NCBI RefSeq assembly: GCF_034190915.1
Contig: NW_026947683.1
Location: 310,001 to 374,000, forward strand
From: Cavia porcellus
Lineage: Eukaryota; Chordata; Mammalia; Rodentia; Caviidae
Direction: 5' to 3'
Length of the DNA: 64,000 nucleotides
How positions within the stretch are numbered: the first letter of the stretch is position 1; every line of letters starts with the position of its first letter. This document shows, piece by piece, positions 44,137 through 58,072 of the stretch. The notes beneath the pieces were generated by a model, which saw only the letters and a list, made by a program, of their open reading frames with translations, did no database searches and was not told where the DNA came from. The translations under genes were made by a program, and so were the position numbers.

Positions 44137-47100
44137 ACTCCTACTAGTGAATCTAATGTAACACACACCCATACAATGCGCACCACCCCGTGATGTTTTT
44201 CTCACTCCTACTAGTGAATCTAATGTAACACACACCCATACAATGCGCACCACCCCGTGATGTTTTTCTCACTACTACTAGTGAATGTAATGTAACACAC
44301 ACCCATACAATGCGCACCACCCCGTGATGTTTTTCTCACTCCTACTAGTGAATGTAATGTAACACACACCCTTACAATGCGCACCACCCCGTGATGTTTT
44401 TCTCACTCCTACTAGTGAATGTAATGTAACACACACCCATACAATGCGCACCACCCTGTGATGTTTTTCTCACTCCTACTAGTGAATCTAATGTAACACA
44501 CACCCATACAATGCGCACCACCCCGTGATGTTTTTCTCACTCCTACTAGTGAATGTAATTTAACACACACCCATACAATGCGCACCACCCCGTGATGATT
44601 TTCTCACTCCTACTAGTGAATCTAATGTAACACACACCCATACAATGCGCACCACCCCGTGATGTTTTTCTCACTCCTACTAGTGAATCTAATGTAACAC
44701 ACACCCATACAATGCGCACCACCCCGTGATGTTTTTCTCACTCCTACTAGTGAATGTAATTTAACACACACCCATACAATGCGCACCACCCCGTGATGAT
44801 TTACTCACTCCTACTAGTGAATCTAATGTAACACACACCCATACAATGCGCACCACCCCGTGATGTTTTTCTCACTCCTACTAGTGAATCTAATGTAACA
44901 CACACCCATACAATGCGCACCACCCCGTGATGTTTTTCTCACTCCTACTAGTGAATGTAATGTAACACACACCCATACAATGCGCACCACCCCGTGATGT
45001 TTTTCTCACTCCTACTAGTGAATGTAATGTAACACACACCCATACAATGCGCACCACACCGTGATGTTTTTCTCACTCCTTCTAGTGAATCTAATGTAAC
45101 ACACACCCATACAATGCGCACCACACCGTGATGTTTTTCTCACTCCTTCTAGTGAATCTAATGTAACACACACCCATACAATGCGCACCACCCCGTGATG
45201 TTTTTCTCACTCCTACTAGTGAATCTAATGTAACACAAACCCATACAATGCGCACCACCCCGTGATGTTTTTCTCACTCCTACTAGTGAATCTAATGTAA
45301 CACAAACCCATACAATGCGCACCACCCCGTGATGTTTTTCTCACTCCTTCTAGTGAATCTAATGTAACACACACCCATACAATGCGCACCACCCCGTGAT
45401 GTTTTTCTCACTCCTTCTAGTGAACCTAATGTAACACACACCCATACAATGCGCACCACCCCGTGATGTTTTTCTCACTCCTACTAGTGAATGTAATGTA
45501 ACACACACCCATACAATGCGCACCACCCCGTGATGTTTTTCTCACTCCTACTAGTGAATCTAATGTAACACACACCCATACAATGCGCACCACCCCGTGA
45601 TGTTTTTCTCACTACTACTAGTGAATGTAATGTAACACACACCCATACAATGCGCACCACCCCGTGATGTTTTTCTCACTCCTACTAGTGAATGTAATGT
45701 AACACACACCCATACAATGCGAACCACCCCGTGATGTTTTTCTCACTCCTACTAGTGAATGTAATGTAACACACACCCATACAATGCGCACCACCCCGTG
45801 ATGTTTTTCTCACTCCTACTAGTGAATGTAATGTAACACACACCCATACAATGCGCACCACCCCGTGATGTTTTTCTCACTCCTACTAGTGAATGTAATG
45901 TAACACACACCCATACAATGCGCACCACCCCGTGATGTTTTTCTCACTCCTACTAGTGAATGTAATGTAACACACACCCATACAATGCGCACCACCCCGT
46001 GATGTTTTTCTCACTCCTACTAGTGAATGTAATTTAACACACACCCATACAATGCGCACCACCCCGTGATGATTTTCTCACTCCTACTAGTGAATCTAAT
46101 GTAACACACACCCATACAATGCGCACCACCCCGTGATGTTTTTCTCACTCCTTCTAGTGAATCTAATGTAACACACACCCATAAAATGCGCACCACCCCG
46201 TGATGTTTTTCTCACTCCTACTAGTGAATGTAATGTAACACACACCCATACAATGCGCACCACCCCGTGATGCTTTTCTCACTCCTACTAGTGAATGTAA
46301 TGTAACACACACCCATACAATGCGCACCACCCCGTGATGCTTTTCTCACTCCTACTAGTGAATGTAATGTAACACACACCCATACAATGCGCACCACCCC
46401 GTGATGTTTTTCTCACTCCTACTAGTGAATGTAATGTAACACACACCCATACAATGCGTACCACCCCGTGATGTTTTTCTCACTCCTTCTAGTGAATGTA
46501 ATGTAACACACACCCATACAATGCGCACCACCCCGTGATGTTTTTCTCACTCCTACTAGTGAATCTAATGTAACACACACCCATACAATGCGCACCACCC
46601 CGTGATGTTTTTCTCACTCCTACTAGTGAATGTAATTTAACACACACCCATACAATGCGCACCACCCCGTGATGATTTTCTCACTCCTACTAGTGAATCT
46701 AATGTAACACACACCCATACAATGCGCACCACCCCGTGATGTTTTTCTCACTCCTACTAGTGAATGTAATGTAACACACACCCATACAATGCGCACCACC
46801 CCGTGATGTTTTTCTCACTCCTACTAGTGAATGTAATGTAACACACACCCATACAATGCGCACCACCCCGTGATGTTTTTCTCACTCCTACTAGTGATTG
46901 TAATGTAACACACACCCATACAATGCGCACCACCCCGTGATGTTTTTCTCACTCCTACTAGTGATTGTAATGTAACACACACCCATACAATGCGCACCAC
47001 CCCGTGATGTTTTTCTCACACCTACTAGTGAATGTAATGTAACACACACCCATACAATGCGCACCACCCCGTGATGTTTTTCTCACTCCTACTAGTGAAT

Positions 47101-47620
47101 CTAATGTAACACACACCCATACAATGCGCACCACCCCGTGATGTTTTTCTCACTCCTACTAGTGAATGTAATGTAACACACACCCATACAATGCGCACCA
47201 CCCCGTGATGTTTTTCTCACTCCTACTAGTGAATGTAATGTAACACACACCCATACAATGCGAACCACCCCGTGATGTTTTTCTCACTCCTACTAGTGAA
47301 TGTAATGTAACACACACCCATACAATGCGCACCACCCCGTGATGTTTTTCTCACTCCTACTAGTGAATGTAATGTAACACACACCCATACAATGCGCACC
47401 ACCCCGTGATGTTTTTCTCACTCCTACTAGTGAATGTAATGTAACACACACCCATACAATGCGCACCACCCCGTGATGTTTTTCTCACTCCTACTAGTGA
47501 ATGTAATGTAACACACACCCATACAATGCGCACCACCCCGTGATGATTTTCTCACTCCTACTAGTGAATCTAATGTAACACACACCCATACAATGCGCAC
47601 CACCCCGTGATGATTTTCTC

Positions 47621-47686
47621 ACTCCTACTAGTGAATCTAATGTAACACACACCCATACAATGCGCACCACCCCGTGATGTTTTCTC
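47621..47686. repeat. 66-bp monomer (T4 tract)
   Basis: One T is lost from the T5 tract. Absent from the sister copy in C2. Confidence 0.92.
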
Positions 47687-47753
47687 ACTCCTTCTAGTGA
47701 ATCTAATGTAACACACACCCATACAATGCGCACCACCCCGTGATGTTTTTCTC

Positions 47754-47821
47754 ACTCCTACTAGTGAATCTAATGTAACACACACCCATACAATGCGCAC
47801 CACCCCGTGATGCTTTTTCTC
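47754..47821. repeat. 68-bp monomer (GATGC + T5)
   Basis: Same insertion as at 42863, inherited through the C2/C3 duplication. Confidence 0.92.
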
Positions 47822-48625
47822 ACTCCTACTAGTGAATGTAATGTAACACACACCCATACAATGCGCACCATCCCGTGATGTTTTTCTCACTCCTACTAGT
47901 GAATGTAATGTAACACACACCCATACAATGCGCACCACCCCGTGATGTTTTTCTCACTCCTACTAGTGAATGTAATGTAACACACACCCATACAATGCGC
48001 ACCACCCCGTGATGTTTTTCTCACTCCTACTAGTGAATGTAATGTAACACACACCAATACAATGCGCACCACCCCGTGATGTTTTTCTCACTCCTACTAG
48101 TGAATCTAATGTAACACACACCCATACAATGCGCACCACCCCGTGATGTTTTTCTCACTCCTACTAGTGAATGTAATTTAACACACACCCATACAATGCG
48201 CACCACCCCGTGATGATTTTCTCACTCCTACTAGTGAATCTAATGTAACACACACCCATACAATGCGCACCACCCCGTGATGTTTTTCTCACTCCTACTA
48301 GTGAATCTAATGTAACACACACCCATACAATGCGCACCACCCCGTGATGTTTTTCTCACTCCTACTAGTGAATCTAATGTAACACACACCCATAAAATAC
48401 GCACCACCCCGTGATGTTTTTCTCACTCCTACTAGTGAATCTAATGTAACACACACCCATACAATGCGCACCGCCCCGTGATGTTTTTCTCACTCCTACT
48501 AGTGAATCTAATGTAACACACACCCATACAATGCGCACCACCCCGTGATGTTTTTCTCACTCCTACTAGTGAATCTAATGTAACACACACCCATACAATG
48601 CGCACCACCCCGTGATGTTTTTCTC

Positions 48626-49027
48626 ACTCCTACTGGTGAATGTAATGTAACACACACCCATACAATGCGCACCACCCCGTGATGTTTTTCTCACTCCTAC
48701 TGGTGAATCTAATGTAACACACACCCGTACAATGCGCACCACCCCGTGATGTTTTTCTCACCCCTTCTAGTGAATCTAATGTAACAAACACCCGTACAAT
48801 GCGCACCACCCCGTGATGTTTTTCTCACTCCTACTAGTGAATGTAATGTAACACACACCCATACAATGCGCACCACCCCGTGATGTTTTTCTCACTCCAA
48901 CTAGTGAATCTAATGTAACACACACCCATACAATGCGCACCACCCCGTGATGTTTTTCTCACTCCTTCTAGTGAATCTTATGTAACAAACACCCATACAA
49001 TGCGCACCACCCCGTGATGTTTTTCTC
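48626..49027. repeat. CCCCTTCT cassette 7, six monomers
   Basis: Copy of cassette 6 at 4891 bp, sharing GAATCTTATG. Diagnostic monomer at 48760. Confidence 0.86.
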
Positions 49028-50099
49028 ACTCCTACTAGTGAATCTAATGTAACACACACCCATACAATGCGCACCACCCCGTGATGTTTTTCTCACTCCT
49101 ACTAGTGAATCTAATGTAACACACACCCATACAATGCGCACCACCCCGTGATGTTTTTCTCACTACTACTAGTGAATGTAATGTAACACACACCCATACA
49201 ATGCGCACCACCCCGTGATGTTTTTCTCACTCCTACTAGTGAATGTAATGTAACACACACCCTTACAATGCGCACCACCCCGTGATGTTTTTCTCACTCC
49301 TACTAGTGAATGTAATGTAACACACACCCATACAATGCGCACCACCCCGTGATGTTTTTCTCACTCCTACTAGTGAATCTAATGTAACACACACCCATAC
49401 AATGCGCACCACCCCGTGATGTTTTTCTCACTCCTACTAGTGAATGTAATTTAACACACACCCATACAATGCGCACCACCCCGTGATGATTTTCTCACTC
49501 CTACTAGTGAATCTAATGTAACACACACCCATACAATGCGCACCACCCCGTGATGTTTTTCTCACTCCTACTAGTGAATCTAATGTAACACACACCCATA
49601 CAATGCGCACCACCCCGTGATGTTTTTCTCACTCCTACTAGTGAATGTAATTTAACACACACCCATACAATGCGCACCACCCCGTGATGATTTACTCACT
49701 CCTACTAGTGAATCTAATGTAACACACACCCATACAATGCGCACCACCCCGTGATGTTTTTCTCACTCCTACTAGTGAATCTAATGTAACACACACCCAT
49801 ACAATGCGCACCACCCCGTGATGTTTTTCTCACTCCTACTAGTGAATGTAATGTAACACACACCCATACAATGCGCACCACCCCGTGATGTTTTTCTCAC
49901 TCCTACTAGTGAATGTAATGTAACACACACCCATACAATGCGCACCACACCGTGATGTTTTTCTCACTCCTTCTAGTGAATCTAATGTAACACACACCCA
50001 TACAATGCGCACCACCCCGTGATGTTTTTCTCACTCCTACTAGTGAATCTAATGTAACACAAACCCATACAATGCGCACCACCCCGTGATGTTTTTCTC

Positions 50100-50434
50100 A
50101 CTCCTACTAGTGAATCTAATGTAACACACACCCATACAATGCGCACCACCCCGTGATGTTTTTCTCACTCCTACTAGTGAATGTAATGTAACACACACCC
50201 ATACAATGCGCACCACCCCGTGATGTTTTTCTCACTCCTACTAGTGAATCTAATGTAACACACACCCATACAATGCGCACCACCCCGTGATGTTTTTCTC
50301 ACTCCTACTAGTGAATCTAATGTAACACACACCCATACAATGCGCACCACCCCGTGATGTTTTTCTCACTCCTACTAGTGAATGTAATGTAACACACACC
50401 CATACAATGCGCACCACCCCGTGATGTTTTTCTC
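50100..50434. repeat. Five ordinary monomers between zones C and D
   Basis: Near-consensus monomers with position-17 states C, G, C, C, G. No diagnostic variant ties them to a particular unit. Confidence 0.7.
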
Positions 50435-50568
50435 ACTCCTACTAGTGAATCTAATGTAACACAAACCCATACAATGCACACCACCCCGTGATGTTTTTCT
50501 CACTCCTACTAGTGATTGTAATGTAACACACACCCATACAATGCGCACCACCCCGTGATGTTTTTCTC

Positions 50569-51037
50569 ACACCTACTAGTGAATGTAATGTAACACACAC
50601 CCATACAATGCGCACCACCCCGTGATGTTTTTCTCACTCCTACTGGTGAATGTAATGTAACACACACCCATACAATGCGCACCACCCCGTGATGTTTTTC
50701 TCACTCCTACTGGTGAATCTAATGTAACACACACCCGTACAATGCGCACCACCCCGTGATGTTTTTCTCACCCCTTCTAGTGAATCTAATGTAACAAACA
50801 CCCGTACAATGCGCACCACCCCGTGATGTTTTTCTCACCCCTACTAGTGAATGTAATGTAACACACACCCGTACAATGCGCACCACCCCGTGATGTTTTT
50901 CTCACTCCAACTTGTGAATCTAATGTAACACACACCCATACAATGCGCACCACCCCGTGATGTTTTTCTCACTCCTTCTAGTGAATCTAATGTAACAAAC
51001 ACCCATACAATGCGCACCACCCCGTGATGTTTTTCTC
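50569..51037. repeat. CCCCTTCT cassette 8
   Basis: Diagnostic monomer at 50770. Begins ACACCTACTAG rather than ACTGG, and has a private CAACTTGTG. Confidence 0.86.
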
Positions 51038-51238
51038 ACTCCTACTAGTGAATGTAATGTAACACACACCCATACAATGCGCACCACCCCGTGATTTTTT
51101 TCTCACTCTTTATAGTGAATCTAATGTAACACACACCCATACAATGCGCACCACCCCGTGATGTTTTTCTCACTACTACAAGTGAATGTAATGTAACACA
51201 CACCCATACAATGCGCACCACCCCGTGATGTTTTTCTC
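51038..51238. repeat. Three consecutive divergent monomers
   Basis: The first ends GATTTTTTTCTC, the second starts ACTCTTTATAG and the third ACTACTACAAG. The D2 and D3 copies at this place have near-consensus starts or ACTAATACT, so these changes arose in D1 or were erased elsewhere. Confidence 0.8.
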
Positions 51239-52578
51239 ACTCCTACTAGTGAATGTAATGTAACACACACCCATACAATGCGAACCACCCCGTGATGTTT
51301 TTCTCACTCCTACTAGTGAATGTAATGTAACACACACCCATACAATGCGCACCACCCCGTGATGTTTTTCTCACTCCTACTAGTGAATGTAATGTAACAC
51401 ACACCCATACAATGCGCACCACCCCGTGATGTTTTTCTCACTCCTACTATTGAATGTAATGTAACACACACCCATACAATGCGCACCACCCCGTGATGTT
51501 TTTCTCACTCCTACTAGTGAATGTAATGTAACACACACCCATACAATGCGCACCACCCCGTGATGTTTTTCTCACTCCTACTAGTGAATGTAATTTAACA
51601 CACACCCATACAATGCGCACCACCCCGTGATGATTTTCTCACTCCTACTAGTGAATCTAATGTAACACACACCCATACAATGCGCACCACCCCGTGATGT
51701 TTTTCTCACTCCTACTAGTGAATCTAATGTAACACACACCCATACAAAGCGCACCACCCCGTGATGCTTTTCTCACTCCTACTAGTGAATGTAATGTAAC
51801 ACACACCCATACAATGCGCACCACCCCGTGATGCTTTTCTCACTCCTACTAGTGAATGTAATGTAACACACACCCATACAATGCGCACCACCCCGTGATG
51901 TTTTTCTCACTCCTACTAGTGAATGTAATGTAACACACACCCATACAATGCGTACCACCCCGTGATGTTTTTCTCACTCCTACTAGTGAATGTAATGTAA
52001 CACACACCCATACAATGCGCACCACCCCGTGATGTTTTTCTCACTCCTACTAGTGAATCTAATGTAACACACACCCATACAATGCGCACCACCCCGTGAT
52101 GTTTTTCTCACTCCTACTAGTGAATGTAATTTAACAAACACCCATACAATGCGCACCACCCCGTAATGATTTTCTCACTCCTACTAGTGAATCTAATGTA
52201 ACACACACCCATACAATGCGCACCACCCCGTGATGTTTTTCTCACTCCTACTAGTGAATCTAATGTAACACACACCCATACAATGCGCACCACCCCGTGA
52301 TGTTTTTCTCACTCCTTCTAGTGAATCTAATGTAACACACACCCATACAATGCGCACCACCCCGTGATGTTTTTCTCACTCCAACTAGTGAATCTAATGT
52401 AACACACACCCATACAATGCGCACCACCCCGTGATGTTTTTCTCACTCCTACTAGTGAATCTAATGTAACACAAACCCATACAATGCGCACCACCCCGTG
52501 ATGTTTTTCTCACTCCTACTAGTGATTGTAATGTAACACACACCCATACAATGCGCACCACCCCGTGATGTTTTTCTC

Positions 52579-53047
52579 ACACCTACTAGTGAATGTAATG
52601 TAACACACACCCATACAATGCGCACCACCCCGTGATGTTTTTCTCACTCCTACTGGTGAATGTAATGTAACACACACCCATACAATGCGCACCACCCCGT
52701 GATGTTTTTCTCACTCCTACTGGTGAATCTAATGTAACACACACCCGTACAATGCGCACCACCCCGTGATGTTTTTCTCACCCCTTCTAGTGAATCTAAT
52801 GTAACAAACACCCGTACAATGCGCACCACCCCGTGATGTTTTTCTCACCCCTACTAGTGAATGTAATGTAACACACACCCATACAATGCGCACCACCCCG
52901 TGATGTTTTTCTCACTCCAACTAGTGAATCTAATGTAACACACACCCATACAATGCGCACCACCCCGTGATGTTTTTCTCACTCCTTCTAGTGAATCTAA
53001 TGTAACAAACACCCATACAATGCGCACCACCCCGTGATGTTTTTCTC
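52579..53047. repeat. CCCCTTCT cassette 9
   Basis: Diagnostic monomer at 52780, 30 monomers after the previous one. Confidence 0.87.
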
Positions 53048-54052
53048 ACTCCTACTAGTGAATGTAATGTAACACACACCCATACAATGCGCACCACCCC
53101 GTGATGTTTTTCTCACTCCTACTAGTGAATCTAATGTAACACACACCCATACAATGCGCACCACCCCGTGATGTTTTTCTCACTAATACTAGTGAATGTA
53201 ATGTAACACACACCCATACAATGCGTACCACCCCGTGATGTTTTTCTCACTCCTACTAGTGAATCTAATGTAACACACACCCATACAAAGCGCACCACCC
53301 CGTGATGCTTTTCTCACTCCTACTAGTGAATGTAATGTAACACACACCCATACAATGCGCACCACCCCGTGATGCTTTTCTCACTCCTACTAGTGAATGT
53401 AATGTAACACACACCCATACAATGCGCACCACCCCGTGATGTTTTTCTCACTCCTACTAGTGAATGTAATGTAACACACACCCATACAATGCGTACCACC
53501 CCGTGATGTTTTTCTCACTCCTACTAGTGAATGTAATGTAACACACACCCATACAATGCGCACCACCCCGTGATGTTTTTCTCACTCCTACTAGTGAATC
53601 TAATGTAACACACACCCATACAATGCGCACCACCCCGTGATGTTTTTCTCACTCCTACTAGTGAATGTAATTTAACAAACACCCATACAATGCGCACCAC
53701 CCCGTGATGATTTTCTCACTCCTACTAGTGAATCTAATGTAACACACACCCATACAATGCGCACCACCCCGTGATGTTTTTCTCACTCCTACTAGTGAAT
53801 CTAATGTAACACACACCCATACAATGCGCACCACCCCATGATATTTTTCTCACTCCTACTAGTGAATGTAATGTAACACACACCCATACAATGCGCACCA
53901 CCCCGTGATGTTTTTCTCACTCCTACTAGTGAATCTAATGTAACACAAACCCATACAATGCGCACCACCCCGTGATGTTTTTCTCACTCCTACTAGTGAT
54001 TGTAATGTAACACACACCCATACAATGCGCACCACCCCGTGATGTTTTTCTC

Positions 54053-54521
54053 ACACCTACTAGTGAATGTAATGTAACACACACCCATACAATGCGCACC
54101 ACCCCGTGATGTTTTTCTCACTCCTACTGGTGAATGTAATGTAACACACACCCATACAATGCGCACCACCCCGTGATGTTTTTCTCACTCCTACTGGTGA
54201 ATCTAATGTAACACACACCCGTACAATGCGCACCACCCCGTGATGTTTTTCTCACCCCTTCTAGTGAATCTAATGTAACAAACACCCGTACAATGCGCAC
54301 CACCCCGTGATGTTTTTCTCACCCCTACTAGTGAATGTAATGTAACACACACCCATACAATGCGCACCACCCCGTGATGTTTTTCTCACTCCAACTAGTG
54401 AATCTAATGTAACACACACCCATACAATGCGCACCACCCCGTGATGTTTTTCTCACTCCTTCTAGTGAATCTAATGTAACAAACACCCATACAATGCGCA
54501 CCACCCCGTGATGTTTTTCTC
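54053..54521. repeat. CCCCTTCT cassette 10
   Basis: Diagnostic monomer at 54254, 22 monomers after the previous one. Confidence 0.87.
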
Positions 54522-54722
54522 ACTCCTACTAGTGAATGTAATGTAACACACACCCATACAATGCGCACCACCCCGTGATGTTTTTCTCACTCCTACTAGT
54601 GAATCTAATGTAACACAAACCCATACAATGCGCACCACCCCGTGATGTTTTTCTCACTCCTACTAGTGATTGTAATGTAACACACACCCATACAATGCGC
54701 ACCACCCCGTGATGTTTTTCTC

Positions 54723-55191
54723 ACACCTACTAGTGAATGTAATGTAACACACACCCATACAATGCGCACCACCCCGTCATGTTTTTCTCACTCCTACTGG
54801 TGAATGTAATGTAACACACACCCATACAATGCGCACCACCCCGTGATGTTTTTCTCACTCCTACTGGTGAATCTAATGTAACACACACCCGTACAATGCG
54901 CACCACCCCGTGATGTTTTTCTCACCCCTTCTAGTGAATCTAATGTAACAAACACCCGTACAATGCGCACCACCCCGTGATGTTTTTCTCACCCCTACTA
55001 GTGAATGTAATGTAACACACACCCATACAATGCGCACCACCCCGTGATGTTTTTCTCACTCCAACTAGTGAATCTAATGTAACACACACCCATACAATGC
55101 GCACCACCCCGTGATGTTTTTCTCACTCCTTCTAGTGAATCTAATGTAACAAACACCCATACAATGCGCACCACCCCGTGATGTTTTTCTC
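54723..55191. repeat. CCCCTTCT cassette 11
   Basis: Diagnostic monomer at 54924, only ten monomers after the previous one, the shortest spacing in the window. Confidence 0.87.
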
Positions 55192-56196
55192 ACTCCTACT
55201 AGTGAATGTAATGTAACACACACCCTTACAATGCGCACCACCCCGTGATGTTTTTCTCACTCCTACTAGTGAATCTAATGTAACACACACCCATACAATG
55301 CGCACCACCCCGTGATGTTTTTCTCACTAATACTAGTGAATGTAATGTAACACACACCCATACAATGCGTACCACCCCGTGATGTTTTTCTCACTCCTAC
55401 TAGTGAATCTAATGTAACACACACCCATACAAAGCGCACCACCCCGTGATGCTTTTCTCACTCCTACTAGTGAATGTAATGTAACACACACCCATACAAT
55501 GCGCACCACCCCGTGATGCTTTTCTCACTCCTACTAGTGAATGTAATGTAACACACACCCATACAATGCGCACCACCCCGTGATGTTTTTCTCACTCCTA
55601 CTAGTGAATGTAATGTAACACACACCCATACAATGCGTACCACCCCGTGATGTTTTTCTCACTCCTACTAGTGAATGTAATGTAACTCACACCCATACAA
55701 TGCGCACCACCCCGTGATGTTTTTCTCACTCCTACTAGTGAATCTAATGTAACACACACCCATACAATGCGCACCACCCCGTGATGTTTTTCTCACTCCT
55801 ACTAGTGAATGTAATTTAACAAACACCCATACAATGCGCACCACCCCGTGATGATTTTCTCACTCCTACTAGTGAATCTAATGTAACACACACCCATACA
55901 ATGCGCACCACCCCGTGATGTTTTTCTCACTCCTACTAGTGAATCTAATGTAACACACACCCATACAATGCGCACCACCCCATGATATTTTTCTCACTCC
56001 TACTAGTGAATGTAATGTAACACACACCCATACAATGCGCACCACCCCGTGATGTTTTTCTCACTCCTACTAGTGAATCTAATGTAACACAAACCCATAC
56101 AATGCGCACCACCCCGTGATGTTTTTCTCACTCCTACTAGTGATTGTAATGTAACACACACCCATACAATGCGCACCACCCCGTGATGTTTTTCTC

Positions 56197-56665
56197 ACAC
56201 CTACTAGTGAATGTAATGTAACACACACCCATACAATGCGCACCACCCCGTGATGTTTTTCTCACTCCTACTGGTGAATGTAATGTAACACACACCCATA
56301 CAATGCGCACCACCCCGTGATGTTTTTCTCACTCCTACTGGTGAATCTAATGTAACACACACCCGTACAATGCGCACCACCCCGTGATGTTTTTCTCACC
56401 CCTTCTAGTGAATCTAATGTAACAAACACCCGTACAATGCGCACCACCCCGTGATGTTTTTCTCACCCCTACTAGTGAATGTAATGTAACACACACCCAT
56501 ACAATGCGCACCACCCCGTGATGTTTTTCTCACTCCAACTAGTGAATCTAATGTAACACACACCCATACAATGCGCACCACCCCGTGATGTTTTTCTCAC
56601 TCCTTCTAGTGAATCTAATGTAACAAACACCCATACAATGCGCACCACCCCGTGATGTTTTTCTC
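56197..56665. repeat. CCCCTTCT cassette 12
   Basis: Diagnostic monomer at 56398, 32 monomers from cassette 10. Confidence 0.87.
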
Positions 56666-56732
56666 ACTCCTACTAGTGAATGTAATGTAACACACACCCA
56701 TACAATGCGCACCACCCCGTGATGTTTTTCTC

Positions 56733-56866
56733 ACTCCTACTAGTGAATCTAATGTAACACACACCCATACAATGCGCACCACCCCGTGATGTTTTTCTCA
56801 CTAATACTAGTGAATGTAATGTAACACACACCCATACAATGCGCACCACCCCGTGATGTTTTTCTC
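56733..56866. repeat. Two monomers linking zones D and E
   Basis: A position-17 C monomer and an ACTAATACT monomer (56800). The latter is 22 monomers after its counterpart at 55326. Confidence 0.75.
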
Positions 56867-57737
56867 ACTCCTACTAGTGAATGTAATGTAACACACACCC
56901 ATACAATGCGAACCACCCCGTGATGTTTTTCTCACTCCTACTAGTGAATGTAATGTAACACACACCCATACAATGCGCACCACCCCGTGATGTTTTTCTC
57001 ACTCCTACTAGTGAATGTAATGTAACACACACCCATACCATGCGCACCACCCCGTGATGTTTTTCTCACTCCTACTAGTGAATGTAATGTAACACACACC
57101 CATACAATGCGCACCACCCCGTGATGTTTTTCTCACTCCTACTAGTGAATGTAATGTAACACACACCCATACAATGCGCACCACCCCGTGATGTTTTTCT
57201 CACTCCTACTAGTGAATGTAATTTAACACACACCCATACAATGCGCACCACCCCGTGATGATTTTCTCACTCCTACTAGTGAATCTAATGTAACACACAC
57301 CCATACAATGCGCACCACACCGTGATGTTTTTCTCACTCCTACTAGTGAATCTAATGTAACACACACCCATACAATGCGCACCACCCCGTGATGCTTTTC
57401 TCACTCCTACTAGTGAATGTAATGTAACACACACCCATACAATGCGCACCACCCCGTGATGCTTTTCTCACTCCTACTAGTGAATGTAATGTAACACACA
57501 CCCATACAATGCGCACCACCCCGTGATGTTTTTCTCACTCCTACTAGTGAATGTAATGTAACACACACCCATACAATGCGTACCACCCCGTGATGTTTTT
57601 CTCACTCCTACTAGTGAATGTAATGTAACACACACCCATACAATGCGCACCACCCCGTGATGTTTTTCTCACTCCTACTAGTGAATCTAATGTAACACAC
57701 ACCCATACAATGCGCACCACCCCGTGATGTTTTTCTC
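56867..57737. repeat. Zone E unit E1, 13 monomers, parental order
   Basis: Starts with a GCGAACC monomer (A at 56911). It carries a CATACCATG monomer (C at 57039), the AATTTAAC/GATGATTTTC monomer (57202), the GATGC pair (57395, 57462) and GCGTACC. Everything except the first monomer's left half is repeated 871 bp later. Confidence 0.86.
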
Positions 57738-57804
57738 ACTCCTACTAGTGAATGTAATTTAACACACACCCATACAATGCGAACCACCCCGTGATGTTTT
57801 TCTC
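57738..57804. repeat. Hybrid monomer AATTTAAC + GCGAACC
   Basis: AATTTAAC is elsewhere coupled to GATGATTTTC, and GCGAACC to AATGTAAC. Here AATTTAAC is joined to GCGAACC and GATGTTTTTC. The junction lies between the T-run at about 57757-57759 and the A at 57782, and it is the start point of the 13-monomer duplication (871 bp after 56867). Confidence 0.82.
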
Positions 57805-58072
57805 ACTCCTACTAGTGAATGTAATGTAACACACACCCATACAATGCGCACCACCCCGTGATGTTTTTCTCACTCCTACTAGTGAATGTAATGTAACACA
57901 CACCCATACCATGCGCACCACCCCGTGATGTTTTTCTCACTCCTACTAGTGAATGTAATGTAACACACACCCATACAATGCGCACCACCCCGTGATGTTT
58001 TTCTCACTCCTACTAGTGAATGTAATGTAACACACACCCATACAATGCGCACCACCCCGTGATGTTTTTCTC

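Larger units (their letters stand above)
40183..45409. repeat. Zone C unit C2, about 5.2 kb, copied as C3
   Basis: Begins at the CCTTCTAGTGAACC monomer (diagnostic C at 40198), which recurs 5227 bp later at 45425. Contains the paired GATGCTTTTC monomers (41046 and next), a 5-monomer tandem duplication (41657-42326), a 68-bp monomer (42863), a six-monomer cassette (43735) and a single-monomer duplication of the CACCACACCGTG type (45058 and 45125). Confidence 0.85.
45410..50099. repeat. Zone C unit C3, near-identical copy of C2
   Basis: Matches C2 at 5227 bp offset before, and 4891-4892 bp after, the point where C2 carries five extra monomers. Shared rare marks include AAAATACGC (43501 and 48392), CCTTACAATG (44371 and 49262) and the T6 68-bp monomer (42863 and 47754). 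It differs by single events: one T missing at the monomer starting 47621, C to A at 48056, and only one copy of the CACCACACC monomer (49949). Confidence 0.85.
50435..52444. repeat. Zone D unit D1, 30 monomers
   Basis: Starts at an AACACAAACCC monomer and is followed exactly 2010 bp later (52445) by the next unit of the same start. Includes a cassette (50569), two unusual monomers near 51094-51171, GCGAACC near 51286 and the GATGCTTTTC pair near 51768-51835. Confidence 0.85.
52445..54588. repeat. Zone D unit D2, 32 monomers (22 + 10)
   Basis: Tandem with D3 at exactly 2144 bp. Paired marks: ACTAATACT at 53182 and 55326, AAAGCGC at 53289 and 55433, CCATGATATT at 53838 and 55982. Internally the ten-monomer head (52445-53114) is repeated at 53919-54588. 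Confidence 0.88.
54589..56732. repeat. Zone D unit D3, 32 monomers (22 + 10)
   Basis: Second copy of the 2144-bp unit. Private changes include CCCCGTCATG near 54778, CCCTTACAATG near 55226 and AACTCACACC near 55687. The following sequence (56733 on) resembles D1 after its head module, so this copy ends by returning to the older layout. Confidence 0.88.
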
